Shown here one piece after another: positions 27,501 to 35,995 of a stretch of 64,000 nt of DNA. Source of the stretch: Gemmobacter aquaticus (GTDB lineage Bacteria > Pseudomonadota > Alphaproteobacteria > Rhodobacterales > Rhodobacteraceae); NCBI RefSeq assembly GCF_007859075.1, contig NZ_VOAK01000011.1:1488001-1552000 (forward strand). The letters are read 5' to 3'. Every line of letters starts with the position of its first letter. The first letter of the stretch is position 1. The translations under genes and the position numbers were made by a program. Below the pieces are notes generated by a model. It was given only the letters and a program-made list of their open reading frames with translations, did no database searches and was not told where the DNA came from.

Positions 27501-30016
27501 AAGGGCAGCATCCAGCCAACCACGAGGGAGAGAATAGCCAAGGGCGCCAGTAGCGAGCGGCGCAGGTTGTCGAGCATCTTCCATCGCCCGATAGCGGGAA
27601 CGCCGCCCCGTTCATGGCGTCTGTGCCCGCACAACCAGGGCAGCAGCTGCCAGTCTCCCCGCGCCCAACGGTGTTGCCGGCGAATATCGACATCGTACCG
27701 CGCAGGGTAATCCTCGACCACTTCGATGTCGGATGCGAGTGCGGCCCGCGCAAAGGTCCCTTCGAAAAGATCATGGCTCAGCAGGGTATTTTCCGGCACC
27801 CGGCCTTTGAGCGACGCCTCAAAGGCGTCAACGTCATAGATGCCTTTGCCGGTAAACGTGCCTTCGCCGAAAAGGTCCTGATAGATGTCAGAGGCCGCTG
27901 CCGCATATGGCTCAATCCCCCCGGGGCTGGAAAAGAGGCCCTGATAGAGGGAACCGTCTTGCCCGGTTGGCAGAGAGGGGCTGACGCGGGGTTGCAGGAT
28001 GCCGTAACCGCCGGTCACGCGCTGCAGGCTGGCGTCGAAACGTGCGCGGTTCAGGGGATGGGCGATCTTGCCCACCATCTGCGCGACCGTCCCGCGCAGA
28101 AGGCGGGTATCGGCGTCCAATGTGATGACATAGCGGATATCAGCGGGCAGCCGGCCACTGACCACCGCATAGCTGGTGTCGCGCGCCCCGCGCAGCAAAC
28201 GGTTCAGCTCGGCCAGCTTTCCGCGCTTCCGCTCCCACCCCATCCACGCGCCTTCGGCCGGGTTCCACAACCGCCGCCGGTGGAGGAAGTAAAAGCGGTC
28301 ACCATCCTCGCAAGGGTATCGCGCGTTCAGCCGTGCGATGGCATCGGCAGCCGCGTCAACCAGCCCGGCGTCCCCAAGGTCGATCTCGGTCGCCGCATCC
28401 GGCGCGTCTGAAAGCAGCGCGTAATGCACTGCGCCGCCCGCGCTGGAAAGGTGATGAACCTCCAGCCGCTCGATCATCACCGCGATGTCGTCGCTGTCAC
28501 GCAAAAGCACCGGAACAGCGACCAGCGTGCGCAGATGCGGCGGTATCAGCTTTGCTAGTTCAAGGGCCGAGAGGGGTTTGGGCGGAACGGACCGCGTGAT
28601 CAGCGTGTTGACGATTGCCATGCCCAGATCAACGGCAAGCCCGGCCCCGACAACACCCAAGGCCAGCAGCGTGTAAGCGCCTGCCCCTTGTGATGCCATC
28701 ACTGCCAACGCAAGGATCAGGATGGTGCCAGCGACCGCCGCAATTGCGGTCAAGTAGCCGGGCAGACCCAGCCTTGCAGCCATGCGAAACACCGCCACCC
28801 GAGCAGGGGGGCGATAGTCGATCGATGCTTCGAACTGCCTGCGACCGTCGCCGATCAGCCAGTAGCCGGGATCGCGCTCATGCTCGGCCTCACGGCTGTC
28901 GGCCTTGGACAGCGCGGCCTCCACCACCTCAGCCTCGGTGCGGGGCGAATGCTGCGCCAGAACCTCGATCTCTGTCCGGTATCGGTTGCGGGTCGCGAAA
29001 TCCATCGCGGGATACGTGGGGTTGTTGCGCAGGCGGGCATCGACGAGGCTCACCTCCTCGAAGAAATCGGCCCAGTCCATCTCCGACGCAAGTCGCATCG
29101 AAGTCACGATGTTCCGCATGGTGACGTTAGAGGCCCCGAGCCGGGCCTGCGTGTTCGCAATCACATCGTCAAGCGAGGCGTCTTGCCGGGCCAGCCGGTC
29201 TTCAAGCCAGCCCAGAAGCGGCGTGTGCAGGGGATCTACGCCGCGCAGGCGCTTGGCAATCTGGCTTGCAACGATATCCGGAAGCGGTGCCAATTCGTAT
29301 GGCCCGACAACCTGCTGCATCACCGAGAGCGCTGTCTGGCCGGGGATTTGCGTGGCGGCAAGGACGGCGTCGACGATGGTATCCGCTTGCTGGCGCAGCT
29401 CATGTCCCTCGACGATCTGAACAGCCAGCCGCCGCATGTTCTCGACCAGAACAATCCGCAAGGTGATTGCGACGGCCCAAAGTTCGCCAATCTGCAGCGG
29501 CTGGACCTCTTGATAGGCCTTGACGAACCGCGCCAGCACAGGCCCGGACATCAGGCTGTCGGTATGTGCGACATAGGCCCAGGTCAGGCCAAATACCCGT
29601 GGATAGCCCGCAAACGGCCCCTCGGACAGTTTCGGAAGCTGCCGATAGTATCCCGGTGGCAGGTCATCACGGATCTGGCGCAACTGCTGCTCGACAAGGT
29701 GGAAGTTGTCCAGAAGCCACTCGGCGGCGGGAGAGATCACCTGACCCGCCTGCAAGGCCTGCGCGCAGGTGCGGTAGGCCTGCAGAAGGATGTCGGCGTT
29801 CTCATTAACCCTGTGGCGAAGCGGCTGAACCCGAACGGGCTTGCCCGTCGAGATCGGCTGCGCCGAGGCAAGGCTTTGCGCGTGATGCTCAAGCCTTTCC
29901 GTTCCGAAGAGGTCAGACCGAATGGGTGCGCTGTCCTGCCAGACGCCGGGAACAAAGGTCATATGTGCGCCGATCAAGCTTCGCAGATCAGGACGCTGAC
30001 CCTTTCCCCATCTCAC
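21557..30016 (-). CDS. ndvB: Cyclic beta-1,2-glucan synthase (NdvB/ChvB type)
   Basis: A giant inner-membrane enzyme of 2819 residues, the normal NdvB size. It uses UDP-glucose to build a protein-bound linear beta-1,2-glucan, cyclises it and controls its length; the product is osmoregulated in the periplasm. Order: helical N-terminus, membrane helices about 420-475, GT84 domain with LDADTRL near 633-639 and QHRWARGDW near 775, further membrane helices to about 1000, a glucoamylase-like domain, then two GH94/glycosyltransferase-36 modules, with GDWNDGM near 2500 as the phosphorylase acid motif. The GTG at 30016 overlaps the upstream 64-residue gene's stop (GTGA); an ATG at 29962 is the alternative. 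Confidence 0.93.
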   Translation of the reverse strand: MRWGKGQRPDLRSLIGAHMTFVPGVWQDSAPIRSDLFGTERLEHHAQSLASAQPISTGKPVRVQPLRHRVNENADILLQAYRTCAQALQAGQVISPAAEWLLDNFHLVEQQLRQIRDDLPPGYYRQLPKLSEGPFAGYPRVFGLTWAYVAHTDSLMSGPVLARFVKAYQEVQPLQIGELWAVAITLRIVLVENMRRLAVQIVEGHELRQQADTIVDAVLAATQIPGQTALSVMQQVVGPYELAPLPDIVASQIAKRLRGVDPLHTPLLGWLEDRLARQDASLDDVIANTQARLGASNVTMRNIVTSMRLASEMDWADFFEEVSLVDARLRNNPTYPAMDFATRNRYRTEIEVLAQHSPRTEAEVVEAALSKADSREAEHERDPGYWLIGDGRRQFEASIDYRPPARVAVFRMAARLGLPGYLTAIAAVAGTILILALAVMASQGAGAYTLLALGVVGAGLAVDLGMAIVNTLITRSVPPKPLSALELAKLIPPHLRTLVAVPVLLRDSDDIAVMIERLEVHHLSSAGGAVHYALLSDAPDAATEIDLGDAGLVDAAADAIARLNARYPCEDGDRFYFLHRRRLWNPAEGAWMGWERKRGKLAELNRLLRGARDTSYAVVSGRLPADIRYVITLDADTRLLRGTVAQMVGKIAHPLNRARFDASLQRVTGGYGILQPRVSPSLPTGQDGSLYQGLFSSPGGIEPYAAAASDIYQDLFGEGTFTGKGIYDVDAFEASLKGRVPENTLLSHDLFEGTFARAALASDIEVVEDYPARYDVDIRRQHRWARGDWQLLPWLCGHRRHERGGVPAIGRWKMLDNLRRSLLAPLAILSLVVGWMLPLPLAAMWTALTVAMLSLPRFLSLPFDIFPARAGVTMRSHFAAVWSDTLTALGQTAVSLVLLADTAATKIDAILRTAWRLVVSRRHLLEWLTAAQAGSSSRPGLLVQYQSMLPGLSLGLGACGLAWAINPAVWPLPLIFGLLWSAAPALARAISLPRAQKLSAALSAAKAQELRLIARRTWRYFETFVTPEENFLPPDNFQETPRPTIASRTSPTNIGLYLLSTVSAHDMGWIGKRAALQRMQNTLQTIQRMPRFRGHLYNWHDTRDLRVLDPAYVSSVDSGNLAGHLIAVAQACRAWAADPIRDGQAVGQAMADCALLARRSLGSNAEDLALIRALDAIVDAAAGRATPPGLLMGLMDSALALTGDTRSEAKFWIAAMQTALADHIADQADPAETALLAEVENLCRSLAMEMDFQFLLEPDKKLLSIGFSVATNRLDANCYDLLASEARLASLFAIAKGDVETRHWFRLGRPATPIGSGSALISWSGSMFEYLMPSLVMRAPVGSVLEQTTRLVVARQRAYAAALGIPWGISESSYNARDLEMTYQYSNFGVPGLGLKRGLSENRVIAPYATGLAAMIDPVAASNNFAELTNLGALGRYGFYEAVDFTPSRLPANEPRAIVRSFMAHHQGMTITAIANALQNGRLCDHFHAEPMIQGVELLLQERIPRDVASAPPRATEVLVAPVEHHEAPAVRTFENPASEAPTAHLLSNGNYGVMLTPRGEGFSRWRDMAITRWRAEATQPALGSFLFLRDTASGEVWSAGIEPTRVGADRHRAVFCEHHAAFTQHMPRLTTTTEVVVSAEDDAEARRVTLTNSGRRAREIDVTSYAELALAPAAADLAHPAFSKMFVVTDYLPELGVIIATRRRRSPHDPEVWAAHIAVVEGEETAPIQIETDRARFIGRGRSIASAAMTDQPLSGTIGTVLDPVFSIRRRVVVPAGGTTRVTFWTMVADTPDALLDLVDRHRDPTAFARAATLAWTQAQVQLRHVGITHADAAVYQALGGMVMRNDGRMRASPAQIIAGAAPQSALWALGISGDLPIVLVQIDDAEDIAVLHQAIAAHVYWEMRQHAVDLVVLNDRTSSYVQDLQIAIESAVRAARSRPRATGIHAPAKGSIHVLRADLLGANARAQLLSVARVLLVASRGDIGDQMARLARPPVTEPRRLPTPSKASPARDLPQLEFFNGTGGFDRDGREYVTILQGRQTTPAPWINVIANPRFGFQVSSEGCGHVWSENSRENQLTPWSNDPVMDPTGEAIYLHDLDTGQIWTATAQPIRGTGVFVARHGFGYSRFQHDAHGIAADMVQFVPLDETVKVSRLSLRNIGATNRSLSVTAFAEWVLGTARGVTAPYIVTRTDPATGAILAQNTFSTAFPDRIAFADFGPGCTSLTADRLEFIGLGGSLASPAGLRDAPLSGKTGPALDPCAALQRRVTLRAGETVSLTFLIGQADSDANASALVQRMRALDTEALLGAVSDHWSLQLGAVQVRTPDRAMDILLNGWLMYQTLACRIWARAGFYQASGAYGFRDQLQDGMALTFASPAMTRAHLLRAAARQFPEGDVQHWWLPHSGQGVRTHISDDRVWLGYGVGSYVAVSGDASILDEAVPFLQGPTVPPGAHDDFFQPQTSVETATLFEHCARGLDLAIAKTGENGMPLIGTGDWNDGMNRVGEGGKGTSLWLGWLLISTIELMSPLSDTRDPVRAARWRDHAKSVLKAIETHGWDGAWYRRGTYDDGTPLGSVTSDECRIDSIAQSWAVLSGAADPDRARTAMASMTRHLIQPDPGLALLFWPPFDRTPLDPGYIKGYPPGLRENGGQYSHAAMWAILAHAKSGDGDSAHQLFAMLNPINHSLTPEDAERYKVEPYVVAADVYSAPPHAGRGGWTWYTGSAGWMYRAGIEGIIGLTRRGNILCLNPCLPASWPELTLTITLGAASYTVSILNPDLTGRGIRSAILNGMTMDVSHGILSFPVLDGTHHLTVTLGSP

Positions 30017-30207
30017 TTGGCAGAAGTCTCGAGTTCAGGCCCCTTGACCATCTCAGACATGTTCATCGTGTTCGTTGCCGCGTGGGTATCGCGACGCTGC
30101 AAGCCTTGGACAGACCCGCCTGTCGGAACGGTTCTATCCGCAGTGCAATCTGCGCGGACACGTCGGGCCATCGCGGCCCATTTGAGTTCAATCTGCTCCC
30201 AGTTCAT
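30013..30207 (-). CDS. 64-residue protein coupled to the glucan synthase
   Basis: MNWEQIELKWAAMARRVRAD opens the protein, a segment I recognise from short unnamed proteins of Rhodobacterales and Rhizobiales; the rest is polar and Thr/Asn-rich. AAAGGA lies upstream of the ATG. Its TGA overlaps the GTG start of ndvB, so ndvB translation should depend on it. Function unknown. Confidence 0.6.
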   Translation of the reverse strand: MNWEQIELKWAAMARRVRADCTADRTVPTGGSVQGLQRRDTHAATNTMNMSEMVKGPELETSAK

Positions 30208-30377
30208 CGCAGGTATCCTTTCCGGCTATGGCAGTACCCAGAAACCAGACATGGCTTCCCGGCCTTGAGCGCGAGAAGCCTGCGCTTTGGATCGGGTCGC
30301 GCCTGTCTTCGAAACGCGTTGGTGGCGAAGGAAAACGAGGCAAAGGCCCATTACGGACCTCGCGCCTTTCGCGTCAC

Positions 30378-31406
30378 TCACATTGTGTCGACTGAATTCT
30401 TTGGACGAGCCGGACTCATGAACTGATCCGGCGTTTTCACCTTGTGAAGTATAGCGCCGATATCATCCGCAGGGGTATCAAAAAGCGAGGCAGACTTGAG
30501 AACAGCGGCGCATTGCTGCTGAACGATTGCCTTTCGAGCCACCGAAGCGGCGAGCAAGCCATCATGATTGCCGCAGTCATATCGGTTTCCGCTGAATTTG
30601 AAAGCCACGACGGGTATGGCGTCGGCCGACATCGTGATGGCGTCAGTCAACTGAAGCTCGCCTCCCCTTCCGGGTGGCGTCCTCTCCAGCACCTTAAAGA
30701 TCTCCGGATCCAGTATGTAACGTCCTACGGCTGCAATCGATGATGGCGCATGGCCAACTGATGGCTTCTCGACCATTCCAGACACTGGCAAGCAATTGCC
30801 CTTCGGCTGCCCGGAAAGCCGGAAGATGCCATATTGAGAGGCGTCTTCCGGCCTGACCTGCATTGCCGCGACCATGTGGCCGCCGGTGTAGTGAGCTGCC
30901 ATTTCAGCAAGGCAGTTCGGGCCAAATATGATGTCATCGGGAAGAAGCACAGCGAAAGGCCCGGGCAAGGTCGTCTCCCTGCAGCAGAGAACGGCATGGC
31001 CGAGGCCCAGCGGACGATCCTGGGTCACAAAGATCAGTTCCGGGACAGTGGCTCCTGGCCTGCCGATCACCGAAGGGGCACTGTGCCGCGCTTGAAGGAC
31101 GTGACCACTCAGGTAATCTTGAATAGCAATTTTTGCTGTGCTGATGACGATGACAATCCGATCCGCGCCCAGTTCGACCGCCTCCTCGATGGCAAAATCG
31201 AGGACCACGCGATCAAAAATCGGCAAAAGTTCCTTTGCTGTCACTTTCGTCGCGGGCAAGAGCCGCGTGCCCTTCCCCGCAGCGGGGATGATGACCGTTC
31301 TGATAGGCGTGATCGGCACAAGGGCCTCCGAGGCTGGAACAGGGTTCAAAATTTGGCGCGCTGGATTTGCCCAGGCTTCCGTCTTTTGAGTACGGTGTTC
31401 ATTCAT
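30378..31406 (-). CDS. galU: UTP-glucose-1-phosphate uridylyltransferase
   Basis: This makes UDP-glucose from UTP and glucose-1-phosphate. The nucleotide-binding motif GKGTRLLPATK is at 44-54, followed by KELLPIFDRVVLDFAIEEAV, with LPDDIIF near 154 and VEKP in the sugar site. The 342 residues exceed the usual 290-300 because of a 34-residue N-terminal extension that could reflect a later start, though no better ribosome site is evident. It lies 170 bases upstream of the 64-residue gene and ndvB on the same strand, so it supplies their donor substrate and may share a transcript. Confidence 0.92.
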   Translation of the reverse strand: MNEHRTQKTEAWANPARQILNPVPASEALVPITPIRTVIIPAAGKGTRLLPATKVTAKELLPIFDRVVLDFAIEEAVELGADRIVIVISTAKIAIQDYLSGHVLQARHSAPSVIGRPGATVPELIFVTQDRPLGLGHAVLCCRETTLPGPFAVLLPDDIIFGPNCLAEMAAHYTGGHMVAAMQVRPEDASQYGIFRLSGQPKGNCLPVSGMVEKPSVGHAPSSIAAVGRYILDPEIFKVLERTPPGRGGELQLTDAITMSADAIPVVAFKFSGNRYDCGNHDGLLAASVARKAIVQQQCAAVLKSASLFDTPADDIGAILHKVKTPDQFMSPARPKNSVDTM

Positions 31407-31767
31407 GATGGCCGATTTCGGACGCCACCAAACTAACGGAGGTTAGCGCCTTCATGGGAATAGCCATGTGGATCACTCCGCCGCCCCCGCCGCTCACCGC
31501 TTTGGGGGAAGGGTTACGTGGCTGGTTTCTCATTGAAAATCATGCGCCTGGACGGGCACAGCCTGAAACAGGGTAAGGCAAGCTCGCTTCTGATCAATCG
31601 GGGTCCAGTGTCAGTCGAAACGAAACGTTTTTCATTTCGACGGCTCAATCCGCGCCCGCGTCCCAATGCTGCGCAATCTGCGCATCATTTTGGTCGGATT
31701 GCCAAATGGCCTCGCGGGTCCGCTCACGTCACCCTTTGCCGTAGTCGTATCATCGGGGAGGCTTTCA
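31407..31767. other. Divergent promoter region galU / homoserine dehydrogenase
   Basis: This region holds no gene I can support. It contains CTAAC-ggag-GTTAG (31433-31446), a short inverted repeat near the galU start, and an imperfect inverted repeat of GAAAC/GTTTC-like units around 31617-31641, before the homoserine dehydrogenase gene. Either could be an operator; no regulator is assigned. Confidence 0.3.
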
Positions 31768-32835
31768 GTGACGACGACCTATACCATCTCGCTTCTTGGT
31801 TTCGGCGGTGTAAACCGCGCACTGGCCGAACTGATCACGCAGCGCAACGACGAATGGCAGCGCGACTTCGGCTTTCGGCTGGTCATTGTCGGCGTCAGTG
31901 ACCTTGCACTTGGCTCGATCATCGCGCCGGGCGGCATCGATGCGCGGGTCCTGACCCAGACCGACTTTGGCCGCGGCGGCTTTGCCGCGCTTTCGGGCGG
32001 CTCCGCCGATCCCCGCAGTCTTGATGTGGTGCGCGATGCACCTGCCGATATCGTGGTCGAGGCGACATATACCGATGCAATCACGGGCGAGCCTGCGCTG
32101 TCGCATTGCCGCGCCGCTCTGGCAGCCGGACGCCATGTCGTCACAACCAACAAGGGGCCAGTGGCCTTGGCGGCGCGTGCCCTGACAGCAGAGGCCGCCC
32201 GCGAGGGACTTCGTTTCGACTATGAAGGCAGCGTGATGAGCGGGACGCCCGTGCTGCGATTGGCACGTCAGGCGCTGGCCGGATCGGGGATCACCGGGTT
32301 CAAGGGCATCCTGAACGGCACCTCGAACTTCATCCTCGGCCGGATGGAGGCAGGGCTCGACTTCGCGGCCGCATTGTCCGAGGCGCAGGCCGCAGGTTAT
32401 GCCGAGGCTGACCCCACTGCCGATGTCGAGGGACACGATGTGCGACTCAAGGTCGTCATCCTGGCCAATGAACTGCTGGGCGCAGACCTTGCGCCGTCTC
32501 AGGTCGATTGTTCTGGCATTACGGCCCTGACGCCTGCAGACATTGCCACTGTAGTCTCGAATGGTCAGCGCTGGAAGCTGATCGGGTCCGCAAGTCGCCA
32601 GACTGATGGCCGTGTCGAGGCGCGGGTCAGTGCAGAGTGCCTGCCAGTCACGCATCCGTTGACTGGCGTATCCGGCGCGGTGAACGCGGTGACCTTCACC
32701 ACCCAGATGCTGGGCGATGTGACGATCACAGGTCCCGGTGCCGGCCGGATCGAGACAGCCTATGCGCTCCTCTCAGACATCATCGCGCTGCACCGCGACC
32801 GGACTGCCCAGATGCATCAGGAGGCCGCAGAATGA
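31768..32835 (+). CDS. hom: Homoserine dehydrogenase lacking an ACT domain
   Basis: NAD(P)-dependent interconversion of aspartate-4-semialdehyde and homoserine. From the GTG start (GGGGAGG 7 nt upstream) the protein has 355 residues: Rossmann GFGGVN at 11-16, TTNKGPVA at 126-133, [11 protein letters not shown] at 183-193, and the catalytic block [11 protein letters not shown] at 218-228 with its Asp and Lys. The C-terminal ACT domain that gives threonine feedback in the usual 430-residue enzyme is absent. With an aldehyde dehydrogenase overlapping downstream, it may run in the oxidative direction (homoserine to semialdehyde). Confidence 0.88.
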   Translation: MTTTYTISLLGFGGVNRALAELITQRNDEWQRDFGFRLVIVGVSDLALGSIIAPGGIDARVLTQTDFGRGGFAALSGGSADPRSLDVVRDAPADIVVEATYTDAITGEPALSHCRAALAAGRHVVTTNKGPVALAARALTAEAAREGLRFDYEGSVMSGTPVLRLARQALAGSGITGFKGILNGTSNFILGRMEAGLDFAAALSEAQAAGYAEADPTADVEGHDVRLKVVILANELLGADLAPSQVDCSGITALTPADIATVVSNGQRWKLIGSASRQTDGRVEARVSAECLPVTHPLTGVSGAVNAVTFTTQMLGDVTITGPGAGRIETAYALLSDIIALHRDRTAQMHQEAAE

Positions 32836-34238
32836 CCTTGCTCGCGCCGATAACCGCCCGCCGGCCCGCAATCGCCGTCAGCAGCCCGTACGATGACCAA
32901 TGGCTGGCAGATGTGCCCGAAACCTGCGTGGCCGATGTGCAAGACGTGCTCGAGCGCGCCCGGACCGGTGTCGCAGCGGCACGTGCCCTGCCCCGTCATT
33001 CCCGCGCCAGCATTCTGGACGGCGCAGCGGGCCGGATCGCCGCCGATGCCGAGACCTTCGCCCGGCGCATCACCCTTGAGGCCGGAAAGACCATCCGCCA
33101 GGCCCGAAAAGAGGTTGCACGCTGCGTGAACACGCTACGCCTGTCTGCTGACGAGGCCCGACGGGGCGGCGGGGAAGTGATCCCATTTGACGCCTTTCCG
33201 GGTTCAGAAGCGCGTCAGGGCTGGTTCACGCGCGAACCACTTGGATTGATCGCGGCGATCACACCTTTCAACGATCCGCTCAACCTTGTGGCGCACAAGC
33301 TTGGCCCTGCGATTGCAGGTGGAAATGCGGTTCTGCTCAAACCGTCGGAACTCGCACCACTTTCGGCGCTGGCACTGGTGGAGGCGCTGGTCGGCGCAGG
33401 ACTGCCAGACAGCGTCATCACCCCGGTGGTCGGCGGGGCCGATCTTGGCCGCGCGCTCGTGTCTGCCCGCGACGTGCGGATGGTCAGCTTTACCGGTGGA
33501 TTTCGCACAGGCGAGGCCATCGCCGCCAACGCCGGCCTGAAGAAGCTGGCGATGGACCTGGGCGGGAACGCCCCGGTCATCGTCATGGCCGACGCCGATC
33601 TGGACCGGGCGGTAGCGGCCTGTGTCTCGGGTGCGTTCTGGGCCGCAGGACAGAACTGCGTCGGCACGCAACGCATCCTGATCGCCCGACCGCTCTATGC
33701 CATGTTTCGTGACCGGTTCGTTGCCGCGACCCAGGCAATGGTTACCGGCGATCCGATGAACGAGGGAACCGACATGGGTCCGATGATCTCGGAGGCCAGT
33801 GCCGAACGGATCGCTGCGCGCGTGGAAGATGCGCTTGGCAAGGGCGCGCGTCTGCTGTGTGGACACCGGCGGCAAGGCGCAATCTATGCCCCCACCGTCC
33901 TCGAAGATGTGCCGCATGCCGCCGCGCTCTGGCAGGAAGAGGCTTTTGCACCCGTCGCAATGCTTGAGCCTTTCGACACGTTCGATGAGGCCATTGCCCG
34001 CGCGAATGCTATCGAGTTCAGCCTGCACGCGGGGATCTTCACAGCCAGCCTCGACACTGCGCTGGCGGCGGCCGACCGGATTGATGCAGGGGGCATCATG
34101 ATCAACGACAGTTCGGACTATCGCTTTGATGCCATGCCCTTTGGCGGGTTCAAATATGGCAGCCTCGGCCGTGAGGGCGTGCGTTTCGCGTATGAAGAGA
34201 TGACGCAGCCGCGGACCATCTGCCTGAACCGATCCTGA
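32832..34238 (+). CDS. NAD(P)-dependent aldehyde dehydrogenase
   Basis: A 468-residue ALDH superfamily enzyme of the succinate-semialdehyde/lactaldehyde branch. Visible: [24 protein letters not shown] at 168-173, SFTGG at 219-223, and catalytic Cys276 in GQNCVGTQ. The residue that is normally the general base Glu (ELGG) is Asp243 here (MDLGGNAP), an unusual change. Its ATG overlaps the homoserine dehydrogenase stop (ATGA), so the two are coupled. The likely substrate is the product of that enzyme, aspartate-4-semialdehyde, giving aspartate; this is inference, and phosphorylating Asd activity is not implied by the family. Confidence 0.88.
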   Translation: MTLLAPITARRPAIAVSSPYDDQWLADVPETCVADVQDVLERARTGVAAARALPRHSRASILDGAAGRIAADAETFARRITLEAGKTIRQARKEVARCVNTLRLSADEARRGGGEVIPFDAFPGSEARQGWFTREPLGLIAAITPFNDPLNLVAHKLGPAIAGGNAVLLKPSELAPLSALALVEALVGAGLPDSVITPVVGGADLGRALVSARDVRMVSFTGGFRTGEAIAANAGLKKLAMDLGGNAPVIVMADADLDRAVAACVSGAFWAAGQNCVGTQRILIARPLYAMFRDRFVAATQAMVTGDPMNEGTDMGPMISEASAERIAARVEDALGKGARLLCGHRRQGAIYAPTVLEDVPHAAALWQEEAFAPVAMLEPFDTFDEAIARANAIEFSLHAGIFTASLDTALAAADRIDAGGIMINDSSDYRFDAMPFGGFKYGSLGREGVRFAYEEMTQPRTICLNRS

Positions 34239-34354
34239 CGCGCAAAATCCGCGCAAAACCGCATATCTGCGCCGAAGTCCGCAAATACTTGCGGACATTA
34301 CGCAGACGTCCCGCACCGATGCGGCATATCCTGACGACCAGAAAGGAGTGCCGC

Positions 34355-34558
34355 ATGCCCATCACGATCGAGATCATAGGACCGGCGGATCAGGCCGCCA
34401 GCCTTGCGAACGCGCTGGAGGGTTCGGGGACAATTCGCCCCCTCGCCTGCGACATCGCAAGGCCCGGACCCGAGTGGGCCGAACCGCCGCATTTCCTTTT
34501 GTTCCTGCGCACAGAGGCGCAGACCCCGGTTCCGGCTGAAAAAGAGGAGAGGCCATGA
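34355..34558 (+). CDS. 67-residue unknown protein in the homoserine operon
   Basis: MPITIEIIGPADQAASLANALEG begins a small alpha/beta-looking protein, ending in a Pro/Glu-rich tail. AAAGGAG lies 6 nt before the ATG, and its stop overlaps the threonine synthase start (ATGA), so it is a genuine translated member of the operon. No family is recognised; it could be a small ligand-binding or enzyme-associated protein. Confidence 0.65.
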   Translation: MPITIEIIGPADQAASLANALEGSGTIRPLACDIARPGPEWAEPPHFLLFLRTEAQTPVPAEKEERP

Positions 34559-35943
34559 TCTTTACCAGCACGCGCGGTCAGGGCGGCCGTGTCCCGCTGC
34601 GCTCGCTTCTGACACGCGGCACGGCGGCGGATAGCGGGCTCTTCATGCCCGAGCATTGGCCCGAGGCAGACCTGCAACGCGCGCTCGCCCTTGGCACCTT
34701 GCCCTGGGCACAGCTAGTCGCCGGGTTGATCGCGCTCTTTGATGACCGGCCCGAGGCCGCGCCACAAACCCTCGCGGCAGTCACACGGGCCTATGCCCGC
34801 TTCGCCTCGCCTGACGCGCCACCGGTCAGGATGATGACCGGGCAGTGCCATGCGCTCGAATTGTTCCACGGCCCGACGCTCGCCTTCAAGGACTATGCGT
34901 TGATGCCGCTCGCAGAGCTGATCTCGGATGAGATGCGAAGCAGCGGCGGCGAGGCGACCATCCTCTGTGCAACGTCAGGCGACACTGGCGCGGCCACCGC
35001 CGCCGCCTTTGCCGGTCGTCCGGCCACCCGCGCGGCAATCCTGTTCCCGCGTGGCAGGGTCTCGCCGGTTCAGCAGCGCCAGATCACCACGACCGGGGCC
35101 GCAAACATCGCACCCCTTCGCATCGAAGGCGATTTCGATGCCTGTCAGGCACTGGTCAAGCAACTTTACGCCAGCCCCGAGGCCCAGCACGATGGATTCA
35201 CGGCCGTCAACTCGATCAACTTCGTCCGCATCCTGATCCAGACAGCCTACTACCTGTCCACCACCGCCCGGCTGTGGACCGAAAAGGCCGAGCCGGTGAA
35301 CTTCTTTGTTCCGACGGGCAACTTCGGCAATGTGCTGGCAGGTCACTTCGCCCGGCTGCTTGGGGCGCCCATCGGCAAGATGGTGGTGTGTTCGAATGAG
35401 AACGATGTCCTTCCGCGCCTGTTTGAAACCGGGCGGATGGAACGGCAGCCGACACAGGCAACGCTCTCTCCCAGCATGGACATTCAGGTCTCGAGCAACT
35501 TTGAACGGATGCTCTACCTGATTGCGAACGGCGATTGCGACCGGGTGAACCATTTGCAGCGGGAACTGGAAGACACAGGCAGCTACGTCCTGGCTGCCCC
35601 CGAGCTCATGGCGTTGCGCAGGGATTTCGTGGCATTTCGGGTCTCCCGCGAAGGTGCGCTGGCCGCCATCACCGAGGTCTGGCATCGCCACCGGAGGGTC
35701 GTCTGCCCGCATGGCGCCACCGCCTGGGCTGCGGCACTTGCACTGGACCTTCCGGGTCAGTCGGTCGTGGTCGAGACCGCGCATCCCGCAAAGTTCCCGG
35801 AGGCCTTCCAGTCGCTCGGGCAGATCCAGCCAACCGAGCCCGAAGTCCTGTCTGCATTGCGCGGCAGGGCAGAGAGGTGGATCAATGCCCCCAATGACGC
35901 CGCCCGGCTGCGCGCCCTGATCGCCTCGCTGCCGCACGGCTAG
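34555..35943 (+). CDS. thrC: Threonine synthase
   Basis: A PLP enzyme that converts O-phosphohomoserine to threonine. It is 462 residues long, the long proteobacterial/yeast-like type. Lys112 in HGPTLAFKDYALMP is the PLP lysine; CATSGDTGAATAAAFAGR near 140 binds the cofactor phosphate, and FFVPTGNFGNVLAGHFA near 245 is a typical landmark. No homoserine kinase is nearby, so either kinase is encoded elsewhere or the enzyme acts on another gamma-substituted homoserine. It is the last gene of the unit and is followed by a strong terminator. Confidence 0.9.
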   Translation: MIFTSTRGQGGRVPLRSLLTRGTAADSGLFMPEHWPEADLQRALALGTLPWAQLVAGLIALFDDRPEAAPQTLAAVTRAYARFASPDAPPVRMMTGQCHALELFHGPTLAFKDYALMPLAELISDEMRSSGGEATILCATSGDTGAATAAAFAGRPATRAAILFPRGRVSPVQQRQITTTGAANIAPLRIEGDFDACQALVKQLYASPEAQHDGFTAVNSINFVRILIQTAYYLSTTARLWTEKAEPVNFFVPTGNFGNVLAGHFARLLGAPIGKMVVCSNENDVLPRLFETGRMERQPTQATLSPSMDIQVSSNFERMLYLIANGDCDRVNHLQRELEDTGSYVLAAPELMALRRDFVAFRVSREGALAAITEVWHRHRRVVCPHGATAWAAALALDLPGQSVVVETAHPAKFPEAFQSLGQIQPTEPEVLSALRGRAERWINAPNDAARLRALIASLPHG

Positions 35944-35965
35944 ATCGCGCGAGCCGGGACGACAC

Positions 35966-35995
35966 AAGGGCCGCCCGTCGGGCGGCCCTTTTTTC
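35966..35995 (+). terminator. Rho-independent terminator after thrC
   Basis: AAGGGCCGCCC and GGGCGGCCCTT form an 11-bp stem (35966-35976 with 35980-35990) with a three-base GTC loop, followed by a T run through 35994. It separates the rightward thrC unit from the leftward Lrp unit, whose stop codon it touches. Confidence 0.9.

Noticed and set aside
35966-35995. The thrC hairpin as a bidirectional terminator for the Lrp operon
   Set aside because: Only the plus-strand side has a T run; the minus-strand side reads TTGTGTCG after the stem.
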